From: Galaxea fascicularis
Lineage: Eukaryota > Cnidaria > Anthozoa > Scleractinia > Euphylliidae
Direction: 5' to 3'
DNA length: 64,000 nt
NCBI GenBank assembly: GCA_948470475.1
Contig: OX419337.1
Span: 1,610,641-1,674,640 of the forward strand
Below, piece by piece: positions 49,001 to 60,800 of this stretch (positions are counted from its first letter, which is position 1; the number at the start of each line of letters is the position of its first letter). The notes under the pieces are model-generated. The model did not search any database, was not told the DNA's origin, and saw only the letters and a program-made list of their open reading frames with translations. Made by a program: the position numbers and the translations under genes.

Positions 49001-52000
49001 GAAAATAAGGTCGCTGATTTAAACAGGGAAATTGAAGAGAAAGCAGCCACCATGGATGAGTTAAAAAAACAGAAGACATTCCTTGTGGATGAGGTAGACA
49101 CACTCAAGAGGGAAATCCTCCAAAAAGAAAGTGTCTGTGAGGATTATGTCAATGAAAAAGAGAAAATCAACCATGAGTTCGAAATGATTACAGAAGAACT
49201 AGAAGAAACCAGGCGAAACCTAAAAGCTTGCGAAGACGAGAAAGAAAAGATGCGAAGTGAGAAGATCTCAGCGCATAATTTAGCCTGTACACTACAAGAT
49301 AATAGTCAAACGAGCGAGGTGCACAATGAGATACTGCAGAATGAGTTGGAGTACTTGAGAAAGAAAGTGGCAGATGTTGAACAAGAACTGCAAACGAGCA
49401 AGACAAGGAAAGAGATGTTTTTGAAACAAGATCTTCGAGATTACCAGGATGGAAGCCTTGGGTCTGGAGATTGGCACGCGCACCAACAAGAGATAGGAAG
49501 ATTGAAGCTTGATCTTCAAACCAGCTCAGATAAATGCTGGGAGCTGGAGAGATTTTGCAAAGAGAGTGAAAATGAGAAGCTAAGACTGCAGCGCGAGTTA
49601 CTGGAGACACACAAAAAAGCTTCGGAGATGGTGATAGCACACCAGTATTGCCAACAGGATAAAGAGGCCCTACAAAATGAGATCGAATCTTTGAAAAAAA
49701 GATTGAAAGATTTAGAAACCAGAGGAGAGGACACTCAAGACAAAACGAATGATCTTCAACTGGAAATTCTAGAGTTGCAGGGGGAGCTAACAAGGGTGGA
49801 AAACATGTATGATCGTGCTCAAGATGACAACAAAACACTAAGCGCGAAATTGGAGGAATCAGAAGAGAAGATACGTGAACTTGGTAATGAACTGTTCAGT
49901 ACACGCCATGAGATTCACCAACTCAAGAGTGACAGCTTTGGTATTGAAGAGAAGATGTACCTTGAAGAAAAGGTGTCTTCTGTTGAGGTAAAGTATACTG
50001 AGCTAGAAAAGACATATTACAGTCTCATTCAAGAGAAGAAGGAGATCTTCGATGAGCAGCATGCAAAAAGCCAGGAGCTGATTCGTCTTCAGAGGATACT
50101 AGACGAGAAAACCCGGGACGCAGAGTACTTGCAACGGCAACTGGATGAATACAAAAATAGCTCCACACTGGAAAAGAATCGTTTACACGATGAGTTGGAG
50201 GAGGCTCTCGCCAGACTTCACAAAAGCGAAGCGGAATTATCCGAGAAGGGTTTCGAACACGAAAGGTCTATCGACGAACATCAACAAAATCTGTTTGAGA
50301 AAGATAGTCTCGTCAGTGAGCTAAACGCGCAAATAAGCTCGCTTAACTTTGACGTTTCCACTTTGAAGAGAGAGTTAGCTTATTGCAAGGATGATAAAGA
50401 CAGTTGGAGTCAAGAGAGGGATAATTTCAGAGAAGAAGCCTTCATCTTACAAAAAGATAAATCACGGGTAGAGGAGGAGATCCGGCTCATTAAAGACGAG
50501 AATCAAGACATTAAAGATAAGTTGGCAACCATGAAAACTGAAAAGGATAACTGCAAGGAAGAGAATGGGAAGCTAAAGGATGAGATATCGGAGATGAGGC
50601 GAGAAATGGTGCTTGCCAAGGATGACCTCAGAACCGCCCAATTAGAGATTGAGAGATTAAAACGAGAGTTGTCAATGCACAAGTACGAGTATGATTCAAC
50701 TGAAAGTGAAAAGAGCAGCCTCAAAGAAGAACTTTCCGCAGCTAAACTGAGTAAATCTGAGGTACAAGACGAACTGAGGCGGGTAAAGAGAGAGTTGGAG
50801 AAATTACAGCGGGAGGCTGCGACAAGACAACGAGAACTGGACGCGTGGGAAAGAGAGAAAAACATGATGCAAGAAGAAATTAAGAATTTCAGAAATGAAA
50901 AAGTTAATCTCGGTGAAGAAAACAGGGAACTCGCGGGAGAAATTGAAAGGCTTAAAACACAGTTAGCTGTGAACGACAAAGCTGATAAAGCGGTACAGGC
51001 GAGGAAAGAAAAGGAAGAGATTTATTATGAATACACTGTGATAAAGGAGAGGTTCACCAGAATTGAAATAGAGAAAGAAACCTTGATTCGCGACAAGCAA
51101 ACTCTGGAGTTTGACCTCGGCGACTGTAAGAGCAAGTTAAGAAGGTACTCGCTCATTCATGTTTTAATTTAAAGAGTTTAGCTCAAAGCTCTTATAATGT
51201 AATGATCGGGTGTGTGGGAGAAATGATTAGTTGTTGCAACTGAAAGATGTAGTAGGTACGAAGAAAAAGCTTTGTTGTTAAATTTGTATAGGAAATCGCA
51301 CGACCTCGAGTACAATTCGGGATTAATAGGTACTCGTGATTTTGAAAATCATGAGTACGAGAAGATCGTGCGATTTTTTATTTATAGTACATTCAACAAA
51401 ATTACGAACTTATGCGCCGTTGTTATGGAAACGTAATAGGTACTCCTACGGGGTACTATTTGGGATTAATTGTACTGCTCTCGACCAGTCAGAATTGAGT
51501 AATTTTGTTGAGTGTACTATAAAACGGGAAATTTTACTTGTCCGCTTTTGTGACTACTGCAATTTTGATTACACGTTTTGGGTTCTTTTCATAGATTTCA
51601 TCACAGATACGACTTTGCTTCGAGTTCGAGATGAAAGCGCCAGTAACATAATAGAAAACCTCATTTTCTTAGCGGTATCACTTTCTTTCTCATCTCTTTT
51701 TGGCTATTCTGGCAGATCAAGTTTCTTTTACAACAAAGATATCGATACTTTTCAGCCACCAGGATTAGTGTCAGGTAGACAAATACAGTGTCTCGGGTAT
51801 ATTCACCCAGGATCCCCTAGCTCGTGCTCCTTTATACACGTCACATCGGCATCAAGTAAAGACGTAAACACGCTCTCAACTGATTTTACTATTTTCGTTT
51901 ATTAATTCAAGGTTTGAGGATTCTAACCGACAGTTAGAAGAAGAAAAGCGTCGATTAGAGTTACAACTAAGGACGGCAAAGGAAAGACTGCTGATTGTAG

Positions 52001-53711
52001 AGCGCGAGTTCGATTCCAGAGCACTAGAAAAGGAGCAAGTCTCTCAAGAAGTCAGCAACACTCGCCTTGAACTCAGAAAACTAGAAAATGATCTACAAAA
52101 TACTCTCCGCAAGCTCAACGACGCTAACAATGACGTCACAGCCAAGCAGAATCGCATGGAGAGACTGGAACGAGAGCTTGAAGAACAACGAAGGGCGTGT
52201 CAGTCATATAACCTGGAACGCGAGGAGAAGACTAATCAGGTTAGCTGTATCGATAATTTTATTACTCTTGAGCTTCACGTTTATCATCCTGCAGGGCTAG
52301 ATTCACGAAGCCCTCCTGTTATCAATTAGTCTCCTTCGCAGCCGCTCGGGCCGGAGTCACGCAACTCTCCCCGTCCCCACGCTTGGGGACGGGGAGCGTT
52401 GCGTGACTCCGGCCCGAGCGGCTGCGAAGGAGACTAGTTATCAATGGCCTATTGCTGGAAACAATACTAAGGATACATCTCAACATAGGAGGGCTTCGTA
52501 AATCTGGCCCTTGGCCTCCAAATGTCTTTACACCGTGAACGAAACATTAACACGGCTGAGCATTCATACGTAAACCGCCGAGCAGGCAGCACTTTGTTTC
52601 TCAGTAAACAATGTTTATTATGCTGCAGAAGATGGTTTGAATGTCATAACTGAACTGAAAGCCACTGAGCAGTACAAGTACTCGTAGTATTTTCCTGAGT
52701 ATAGTGGTGTTTATTACTGCGAGTTTAAAAAGTTCAATTGAGTAACGGCGCAATCAACCAATCGCAACACAAAGCAATTGCATGTTGCCGACGCTAAGAG
52801 CGGGAAAATGCGCGTGTGCAAGCCATGAACAGTTTTGGTTTGGTTCTTAGTGGTTGACAAAGTGGCGCTAGTTTTGCAAACCAATAACAGCCCTGCGTAA
52901 AGTCAAAAAAAAAAGCAAACGGTTATTACTTTCGTCACTCAACTTACAGGCTAATCTATCGAGTACGAGAGTCTGTGGCCTACGTAACTTATCATCTTAG
53001 AAACTAAGGTTTCTAAAGTTTGTCAGTTTCTTAATTTTTTTTAAACTCGGATAATGAATTAATATGACTTGTTTTCCCATGACCCAGGTGGACATCTTAA
53101 AGCGCAAAATTGAAGAGCTTGAAAGTGAGATTCACAGCCTACAAGATGACTTGATACTCAGCCATAGAGCTTACGAACAGTGCAAGAAACAACTGGAAGA
53201 GAGAGAGCTCTCAGATGATCAAACAGAGACATCCACGCTCAGCTTTGAAATCAAAGGACGGGAAACATCTACGATTGATATTGACGTCAAACCAAAAGTA
53301 GCCACCTTGGACATCAACGTGAGTCCTCATCAAACCTTAGACTACACGTTGTCACCCCAGACTACTACTAGGGAGTTTGAAATTCAACTACAGGAACCGC
53401 AGACGACAGTTGAATACATACCTCAACAGAGCATCGAAACGGATTATAATGTTTCTCCTCAAACAACCACTACATTGGATATCGACGTGCAACAACGTCA
53501 CGCAACAACCGAACTGGAAATCGACATCGACCAGAAATCCCGGCCCGGCTCCGTCACGTCATGGACAACCGGAAGTGTGTCATCGTTCCAGGTTTTCAGA
53601 GACCGGAAGTACGAGCCAGTGCAGTTTACTCTTGAAGAGGAAGAAGATGGGGAGTACGAGATTGCGCAGATTGAAAGTAGGAGAGGCCCGAGAAGAAGAT
53701 GGAAATATTAA
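37087..53711 (+). CDS. giant coiled-coil protein, about 4,726 aa, five exons
   Basis: Exons 37087-41035, 41471-45135, 45530-51144, 51912-52239 and 53088-53711 join with consistent phase (14,181 nt). The junctions restore heptads, for example ILES|DLHTAG and NQ|VDILKRK. ATG 37087 directly follows an in-frame TAG. Residues 1 to about 4560 are nearly all coiled coil rich in E, K, Q and L. Three patches are regular 28-residue repeats with an AYExC..EK..L..E core (38713-38964, about 42320-42510, 48335-48586). Exon 5 ends the coil and adds a Thr-rich tail (residues about 4568-4668) of alternating hydrophobics such as TSTIDIDVKPK, VATLDINVSP and TTTTLDIDVQQ. An acidic patch (LEEEEDGEYEI) and a basic end (RRGPRRRWKY) follow. 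No motor, kinase or membrane segment is seen. It could be a rootlet, centrosomal or other filament protein; I do not recognise the family. A possible poly(A) signal is at 54158-54163. Confidence 0.88.
45136..45529 (+). repeat. intron 2 of the giant gene with an inverted-repeat element
   Basis: Arms gaagattgtcgcgtcgccag plus cgcgc (45227-45251) and gcgcgctggcgacgcgacaa plus ttttc (45389-45413) are perfect inverted repeats but for one base. It is probably a MITE making up much of this 394-base intron. The acceptor is ttccttataaag. Confidence 0.7.
51290..51530. repeat. two adjacent hairpin repeats in intron 3 of the giant gene
   Basis: First, aaatcgcacgacctcgagta pairs with tacgagaagatcgtgcgatt (51293-51375). 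Second, tatagtacattcaacaaaat and attttgttgagtgtactata (51386-51526) form another inverted repeat. Together they look like a compound MITE. The open frame running through this region is not a gene. Confidence 0.65.
52294..52510. mobile_element. MITE (agattcacgaagccctcct ends) hosting a second hairpin element
   Basis: Ends gggctagattcacgaagccc plus tcct and aggagggcttcgtaaatctg plus gccc are inverted repeats with a few mismatches. The interior is interrupted by the 110-bp palindrome at 52327-52436. It lies in intron 4 of the giant gene. Confidence 0.7.
52327..52436. mobile_element. 110-bp palindromic element with 9-bp target duplication
   Basis: TAGTCTCCTTCGCAGCCGCT... mirrors itself almost perfectly to ...GGAGACTA. 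GTTATCAAT flanks both sides (52318-52326 and 52437-52445), a 9-bp target duplication. Length and TSD suggest a Mutator-like foldback element. Confidence 0.85.
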
Positions 53712-54052
53712 AATGATGTTTTGCTTAGATTCTTCATCGACAACGTTACATGAAATCTTCCTTCAAACACGATAACGAACAAACAAATGAACGAGAAACA
53801 CACGCGAAAAACATCAAGATATTACTTTGTTTTCAGGGCCTTCGCTTCCGGCAAAAGACTGTGACCAAAACAAGCGGGGACTCACTGAGATATTGAGGTT
53901 GGCCTCTGACACCATGAAAGCACACCGTTTGCAATGGGATTAGGATTTGTTTATGGGTTTATTTTTTAGCAGTTGCAAACAGGTGTAAGAGATAAATTTT
54001 AAACTTGACTTAAGTATTCCTCTTATTGCGAGAAGTAAGAAAATACACTCTT
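53712..54052 (+). other. probable 3' UTR of the giant gene
   Basis: Follows the TAA at 53709-53711. No other gene or repeat is clear here. A candidate AATAAA appears only at 54158-54163, inside repeat-like sequence. Confidence 0.45.
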
Positions 54053-54430
54053 GAATAAGAACGTCTAATTTTGTAGCTGAGGCTGAACGTTCTTTTTTTG
54101 CGATTTGAACCTGAAAACGTTCTTAAAGTGTTCTTACGTTACATGGTATAGTATTTCAATAAATCGATGCAGACCTCACGAGGAAACCGACCAAAGTACA
54201 TTGTTTGTTGCGATGTGTTTTCAAGTTGCTTGTCACATGCTTGTGTGGCTTACCCACCTGATGCCGCGAACAAGATGCCATGGCAACCAACTCTTGGTTA
54301 AAAAACGAATAGGCAAAACAAAGACGTTCTTAACTGACTCTCACGCTAGGTATGTTCTTAGGATATTTTTAAATTTGGGTTAATCTCAGCCACAACGTTC
54401 TTATAAAAAATGTTCTTTTATAAAAAAAAA
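54053..54430. repeat. repeat with recurrent acgttctt words
   Basis: aataagaacgtctaattttg, tagctgaggctgaacgttct and, inverted at the far side, aatctcagccacaacgttct with ataaaaaatgttctttta suggest a diverged inverted-repeat element. It overlaps the only nearby AATAAA downstream of the giant gene. Confidence 0.4.
54158..54163 (+). terminator. candidate poly(A) signal for the giant gene
   Basis: AATAAA 447 bases after the stop codon. It lies within repeat-like sequence, so it could be fortuitous. Confidence 0.35.
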
Positions 54431-54485
54431 AGAGTGTATGAATGCAAGCATTTATCAATAACGTTAATAAAAAATTTAGGTAATT

Positions 54486-54728
54486 TAATAGGCCATTTTA
54501 CAGTTGTTCGCTCAGTGACCTGGCCTATGAATGGCAGCGAGGTTGCCGGTGACCTTGTATTGATAGGGACCTCACTGTTTTTACCATGTAAATCATATTG
54601 TTGTAATGCTAATTAGTCTTCATTTACATAAGAAAAACAGAATCGTTTGTATCAAAACAAGGTCACCCTCAGCCTCACTTCCATTCACAGGCCAGGTAAC
54701 TCAGCCACAACTGTAAAATGGTCTATTA
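54486..54728. mobile_element. MITE with TAATAGGCCATTTTACAGTTGT ends (copy 2)
   Basis: Left taataggccattttacagtt and right aactgtaaaatggtctatta are inverted repeats with one mismatch. The inner blocks cagtgacctggcc and aaggtcacc match the copy at 7711-7941. 243 bp, non-coding. Confidence 0.85.
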
Positions 54729-54866
54729 CGTTTGTAAACATTTTGGGGACAAAATGAACATATTTCATAAGACGCAAGTTTAGTCCAACGCTCTGCACAT
54801 TGTTCTGTAATGAAGAACCTCTTGTGTTTTTCGGGATGAAAAATTACCTTGTAACGTCCATATTAA

Positions 54867-55257
54867 CCCTTTAACGCCCATAACTGATTAGCATATAACT
54901 TCTCCTTATAAAATCAAATCAATTGTCCAGCAGACACGTGATGAGAAATGACAAACGAATCAGCCAGAGGGTGTTATCTTGATGTAACCCTAAATTCTCT
55001 TAACTAATGTACAAGGGACTACATAGCAACAAGAAAGGAGAATAAGTAATCAGATCTTGGGAGTTACCGGTATCAATATGTGTATTCTCCTGACAGTTTT
55101 CAGATATTTCATATGTTACATGTTGGGAGAATTTGTATAAACATTGACTCAACTGATCCTGGTGATGATTTCCTGTATTCTTATGCCCTGTATTGTTGCC
55201 AAACTAGTGACAGGGTAAGGAGAGGTTAGATGATGATCGCTACTGGGAGGTAAAAGG
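54867..55257. mobile_element. TTAA-flanked repeat with CCCTTTAAC ends
   Basis: Starts TTAA|CCCTTTAACGCCCA (54863) and ends TACTGGGAGGTAAAAGG|TTAA (55261). The interior contains cagatcttgggagtt and related words seen in the dispersed repeats at 5.3 and 11.1 kb. A non-autonomous element with a TTAA duplication. Confidence 0.6.
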
Positions 55258-55834
55258 TTAAATATTGGAACTGAACACCTTTCTTTGGAAAGTAATTACT
55301 TATGTCATTAAGTTTTTTAGGGTTGCATAAATTTTTCTATAGCTTTTATGAAAGTAATACCTTCTTGGTTTGAGTTGTACATGTGACCGAGTAAAAATGT
55401 ACATTAAGTACTTTTATTAGTATATTGTTATCACCCCTATTACATTAATATACCTATACCTGGGAATACCAGGGGATAATAGTTTATAATACCGTGAGAT
55501 ATGTGACGCGCACGTTATTTGATAGACAGGGTAAATATCAGAATTTTATTACCTCCATTAAGTTTGTTTTTACAATAATTTGTGTCACCTTATTCAACGA
55601 AAGTTCAATTTCAAGGTTGTAGGTCGCAACTCCCAATTAATTTTATGTGGCTTTCTTTTACAAATGTAAAGAGATGATAACCTTCCTTCAGAACGTTACA
55701 ATAAAATAACGTACTAATAGTAAAATAGAGGTGATGGTGTTATGTAACAGTGTAAGCTGTTAGTAATGAGAAACGTAAACAATAACCCTCCTTTCCCACT
55801 GTTACGCGCGTTCCTTTGATGTTCGCGATTGCCT

Positions 55835-56349
55835 TTAAGCTAACGGTCCCCTGAGAGCCTGGGGCAAACCATACATTCTTGATGGGGCTAATACAAGGAA
55901 AAACGCCTGGAAGAAATGGTAGGGGTGGGGAGGACAAGGGTACGAATCCTACCGACCGACCGGGTATGACTGAGTACTGGTTGCAGAGGACGGTTGGAGG
56001 AAGACCGAAAACATTCTCCGATTGGCCATCAGATGTCATAACTTGAAAGTTGTCTTTTCCATCAACTTTGAAAACGGTTCTGTACAAATTATCATCCCGA
56101 ACAGTCTTGCGAGCAAACGTCTGAAATTTGAACTCACACCTCACTGAATTGGCGCAGTGAAGGACTCATTTTCCTAACAGTAGGGAATGTCAGGCGATGA
56201 TATCTCAGTCTAAATTTACACCAATGCTTCATGATTTACAATTAATGTATGCTAATACAAGCAAGAAAATCATTTCAATTAATAGAGATATTTTTACTTA
56301 CAAACAAAGGTAACAGCTTTTGTAACTTGGCAGGCGACTTTTCCGTTTC
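55835..56349 (-). CDS. candidate 3' end of an unrecognised minus-strand gene
   Basis: The middle segment 55953-56120 (56 codons) reads smoothly (TFARKTVRDDNLYRTVFKVD ... MTSDGQSENVFGLPPTVLC). It is bounded by an acceptor (aaatttcag) and a donor-like GTAGGA. A possible upstream exon, 56302-56349 (ETEKSPAKLQKLLPLF, donor gtaagt), joins in phase 0. A possible last exon, 55835-55906 (AFFLVLAPSRMYGLPQ then LA stop), also joins in phase 0, but through a 46-base intron, which is short for an animal. Without that splice the frame runs on to a stop at 55740. AATAAA on this strand is at 55545-55550. No family is recognised; it may be a real gene, a pseudogene or chance. Confidence 0.28.
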
Positions 56350-57870
56350 CTAGCGCCGCTGAGCGAATTTAACAAGCCTTTCTTTTTCAAAAGTTTGTAA
56401 TTCCATTGCTTTTTGATTGATTTTCTTCTTCCGTCTCTATAAGATGTCTCCAACAGATTGTTGATTTATGAGAAGATAAAGCTCTACAATAATAATTCTT
56501 TCTTAACATAATACTTTCCGTTCAAGGTAAATGGATGAGCTAACTGGAGCCCTGTTATTTTTTCTAAATTGTTTCTTAAGAGTGCAATAACTTCCCGTCG
56601 AAACCACAGTCAACTGGTATTGACCTAGTTTCAAAGGACAGCTTTCACTTGTGGTCAAAATGACAAACAATTATATTTAGTGAGTAGCACAGCCTAGTTT
56701 ACGTGTGTTGCGACATTTTTTAGAAAATTGGGCGGATGAAAACCTCTACAAAGAATTCGAGCTTGAAAACCGCTTTATAGTTGAACCGATTTTATGTAAA
56801 TGTGTCACTGAGGAGAAAAAACTGTAACAAAGGCAAACTCCCAAGTTTTTGAAAGGTAGTTGAGTAGGCGGATTTAATTTGAAATTACGCATATGATTTC
56901 AGACCGAATTGCACTCCACTCAGTTCAATTACCATTATATTGGCCTTCTATAGTTGTATTTATACAAAGTGATCAACTCAGAAACAAGCTTCCTATAAAA
57001 CAATATCTTTTACAAAATAAAGTGTACGTATTTTTGGCTAAAATTGATAGATCAATATTACAGGTACTTGACTACAGTAAGCAATATCGACAATGACGTA
57101 GAGAGAAGAAAAGAAAACATGTCAACTTCCACTATTCGATAAATAGGAATATTTAACTTTTTCGAGAAAATTACCTTCACCCGTTTTTATAAAACATCCA
57201 AAAGCGAAGCGTTTTCCCTAATATCCAGCATTTACAAAGGAGAACCAATCAGATGCGCAATGAAACATCCGTTTCCATGGCTACCGATGGTGTAAGAAAC
57301 ACCTGCCTTAAATTCAAGACTGTCGAATCACAAAGAAGCGAGAAAAAGCGGAAAAGGAAAACATTGGCTTTTTTGCATAATAAATATCACTCGCTTTTCC
57401 ACAATGTTAAATGGCTTTAAACAGCGAGCGACTGGCGGTACATTTGTGAGATATGGTTCAGTCACACTCGGGAAATCGTGAATAAGTCATGGGACGCGAC
57501 GTTGCATTTTCTAAGACGACAAACGTGAAAGGAAATCTTGTCATACTTCAGCGGCAGTAAAAGACCGTCTGAATAATATATCTACGTTATAATTACAGTA
57601 TCACAGTCCTACGGTATTGATTTATCATCATACGTAAAAATAACTACGCCTTATACAACAGCCAGAGGATTGTGTAAACGGTGTTCGCTGCGAGGTTGGA
57701 AATATGGACGCCTTTGTAGAGGAGACAAAATCACATCAACGTACGATGTCTGCAAGTTTATTCGACGAACCTTAAGACAATTTGCCTCTGCATAGTGATT
57801 CAAACAACTTGGTTTGTGCGCCTAGAGTGAAAGCGTGTTTACGTGGTTCGAAGCTTAAACACAGTTTAAC
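56350..57870. other. upstream region of the third coiled-coil gene
   Basis: AT-rich with no convincing gene. A short open frame at 56893-57096 resembles nothing known. The start at 57871 is preceded by an AT-rich context without a clear TATA box, so the promoter is not located. Confidence 0.45.
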
Positions 57871-60800
57871 ATGACGAATTACGCTCGTGATAGGGAGTAC
57901 ATTTTGAAGCAGCTTGCAATGGCGAAAGAAACGCTGGCAAAGTTAAGAGCCCTCACCGATCCAAGGAATACAACAGACAATTTGAATGGACAAAATGGAG
58001 ATTCTTCATGGATTGAGCGGGTAAACGGATGGGACGACTCTAAACATGACAGCGACGAAAGAAGCTCTGGTTTAGGACTGGAATCACCGCATTATGACTC
58101 TGGGGCGCATGGTACTAACTTTGCTAGTGATAAAGCAGTACTTGCGCGTGATAGCTTGGTCAAGGCATTGGGTCTGCAGGTGTCTAAATTAGAGGATGAT
58201 TTGAAAGCATCTCTTCTCGCGTATTTCGAAGAAATGGAAGTGCAGAAGGAAGATTTAATCTCCAGCTTCGAAACAATGCACGCGCAGCTTTCCAAACACC
58301 ATGAGATTTGTCAGGCTCATTACAAGGAAACAGCCGAAAAAGACGCTTGTATTGAGCGACTCAAAGTCGATAAACAAACATTGGAAATTGATGTGGAAAA
58401 TTTAACTCGAGAAAATATGCAGCTTAAAGCCGACAAAAGTCGAACACGTGAAAACGGTTACCGGCTTTCACCAGGTTTTATAGAACCTGACGAGCTAAGC
58501 GAAACCCTCATGAAGGAAAATACACGCTTGAGAGAAAAGCTTCGAAAGTACGAGACAAATAATTACGCGAGGATGGAGAGGAAAATAGCCATGCAGGAAA
58601 AATTGTGCGAATCTTACAACAAAGACGTCATGTCGAAAGACAGTTTGCTTAAGCGTTTGACAGCCGAAAACCAGGCACTACATGAAGATGTTAAAAATCT
58701 GCAAGACGAGGTTCTCAGGGTAAATGCTAATCGAATCAGTGCGGAACAAGATAAAGCAAGACTACAGCAAGAATTGCAGTTTAGCGAGGAGCAAGTAAGT
58801 ATACTGAGAGAAAAGTTGGGTAGTTCTGCAGTGGAGGCTAAATATTTGCAAAAGTCTATCAACGAAGCAAATTCGAAAGCGAACCATTCTTGCGATAATT
58901 TCTCCGAAGTGGAGAAAGAGATTGCAGCGCTGCGTGAGAAATGTGAAAGTTACAAAGATAAATTAAACGACAAAGAAAGATTTCTGGCTTCTGTTTCTCA
59001 AGAGAATGATGGTTTAACAAGAACTGTGGAAGTCATGAAAAAAGAGCTGGCTGCTCTTAGAGGCGAAGAACGATCGCTGAAAATCGAGAACGAAAGATTG
59101 CAAAGAGAAAACGCAGACAGGGAGATTGATCGACTGAGCTCCGAAACAACAAGTGAAGTGAACAATAACAAGATCTCTAAAATGAAACAGCAGGTTTGTG
59201 AGTTGGAGAGCAAAGTAAGCGAGTTAGAGCTCCAGCAACAAGGAAACGATGTTAGAGAAGCGGAGATAAGCCACGAAGTGTTAACAAGCCTGGAGAAGTA
59301 CACTCAAGTAGAACAACAGTTGTATCTTACCAAGAAAGAGCTTGTACAACTGCAAGGATTTTACGACTCCAGTGAAGAGAAAAGAAGATACTTGCAAAAG
59401 GAGGCGGAGGATTGTCGGCAGAGAATTGCTTCTTTAGAGTGGCAGTTACAAGAAAAGAAAATTGCTCTAGAGAGAGAGGCAAGTTTGAGTGATGTTATGA
59501 AAGACAATGAACGGTTGCACAAAGAAAACCAAAAGTTAAGAGAGCAAAACGAAACAAGTAAAATCGAAATTGAGGAATTGGAGGAGGCGTTGCAAAGCGC
59601 CCGGGAACAAAACTCTTTGCAAAGAATGAGACTGGATGCACACGAAACTCTGATGAAGAGAAAGGATGAAAGAATCAAAGAGTTACAGAGCAAGTTGGTG
59701 GAGCTACACAACCAAATCGATTCTCTAACAGATGAAATTTTTAAGAAAAACAGAGAAATGGAGGGGCTCCGAATGTCAAAGAAGCTACTTGAGCAAGAGC
59801 TGAACGTGCTAAGGTCTGGAAAACTATCCTCTAAGGCACTGTATAGAGAGGGAGCGGCGAAAGATAGCCCGCCGTTTAATTCTAATACTGACCCAGCGAG
59901 CCCAGACAGTGGCTTTTCAGAGACGGAACGAGACAAAGCCATTGACAGAATAAGAAGAGAAATTCTTTCTCAACCCCAACACCCTGTTTCGCGGGAGGAA
60001 CACTTTCCAAGGGATGGGGCGGAGAAATTTCAAGCGGACCTTGCTCTGACAACACGCAGACTCAAAGAGACAGAGAAGAGATTAGCAGAGGTTATTGCCG
60101 AGAATGAAAATCTCAAAGATAAAAAACATGAAGCTAGCACGTTACAGCTTCAAACGAGCGAAGAGCTTCGTAAGGTGACTAAAGAGAACAAGGAGTTAAA
60201 AGAAAAAGAGAGAGTGCTCTCGCAAGCTTTGGAAGGAAGCCAAAGATCTATAGCTAGAGATGAAGTCACACATTCACTGGAAACCCCACTTGAAGTAGAG
60301 AATTTCCTGCCCATTGACGAGCCACTAATAGAGAGTTCAGCTCTGCAACCTGTCCTGGAAACAATCCCAGAAAATGCTGCAGCTTTTTCGGACAATGAAC
60401 CAGAGAAAAATCTCATCGACTTCGTAGATGCAGCAGACGGGCTGAACTCTGGACCTCCTCAGGAGGAGTTCGAACTTAATCAACTTCAAAACAAAGACGA
60501 TGAACTCGAAGGACGAGTTCACGATTATGAAGCGCACTTGGCTAAGCTGACTGCAGAGAAAGAAGATCTGTTAACAGAGTTGACAAACACTCGAGAAGTC
60601 CTCAAAACGATGGAGAACAAGGATAAAGGTGACCAAGTAAACAGTGAAAACCTTCAAAGAACAACTGAGGAAATGAAGGGAAAAATTCAAGATTATGAGA
60701 CAAATTTGGTGAAAGTAAACGCAGAGAACAAAAAACTGTTATTAGAGTTAAATCAGACGAGGGAAAAACTCAGTGCGATGGAAAGCGAGTGGAAAGGTTT

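Noticed and set aside
37576..51000. Many open frames on the minus strand opposite the coiled-coil exons (up to 216 codons)
   Set aside because: They are shadows: E/K/L-rich coding on + gives long S/F/L-rich frames on the other strand. Forward heptads are intact.
51336..51905. A 189-codon frame on +
   Set aside because: It crosses two hairpin repeats and an intron of the giant gene and resembles no protein.
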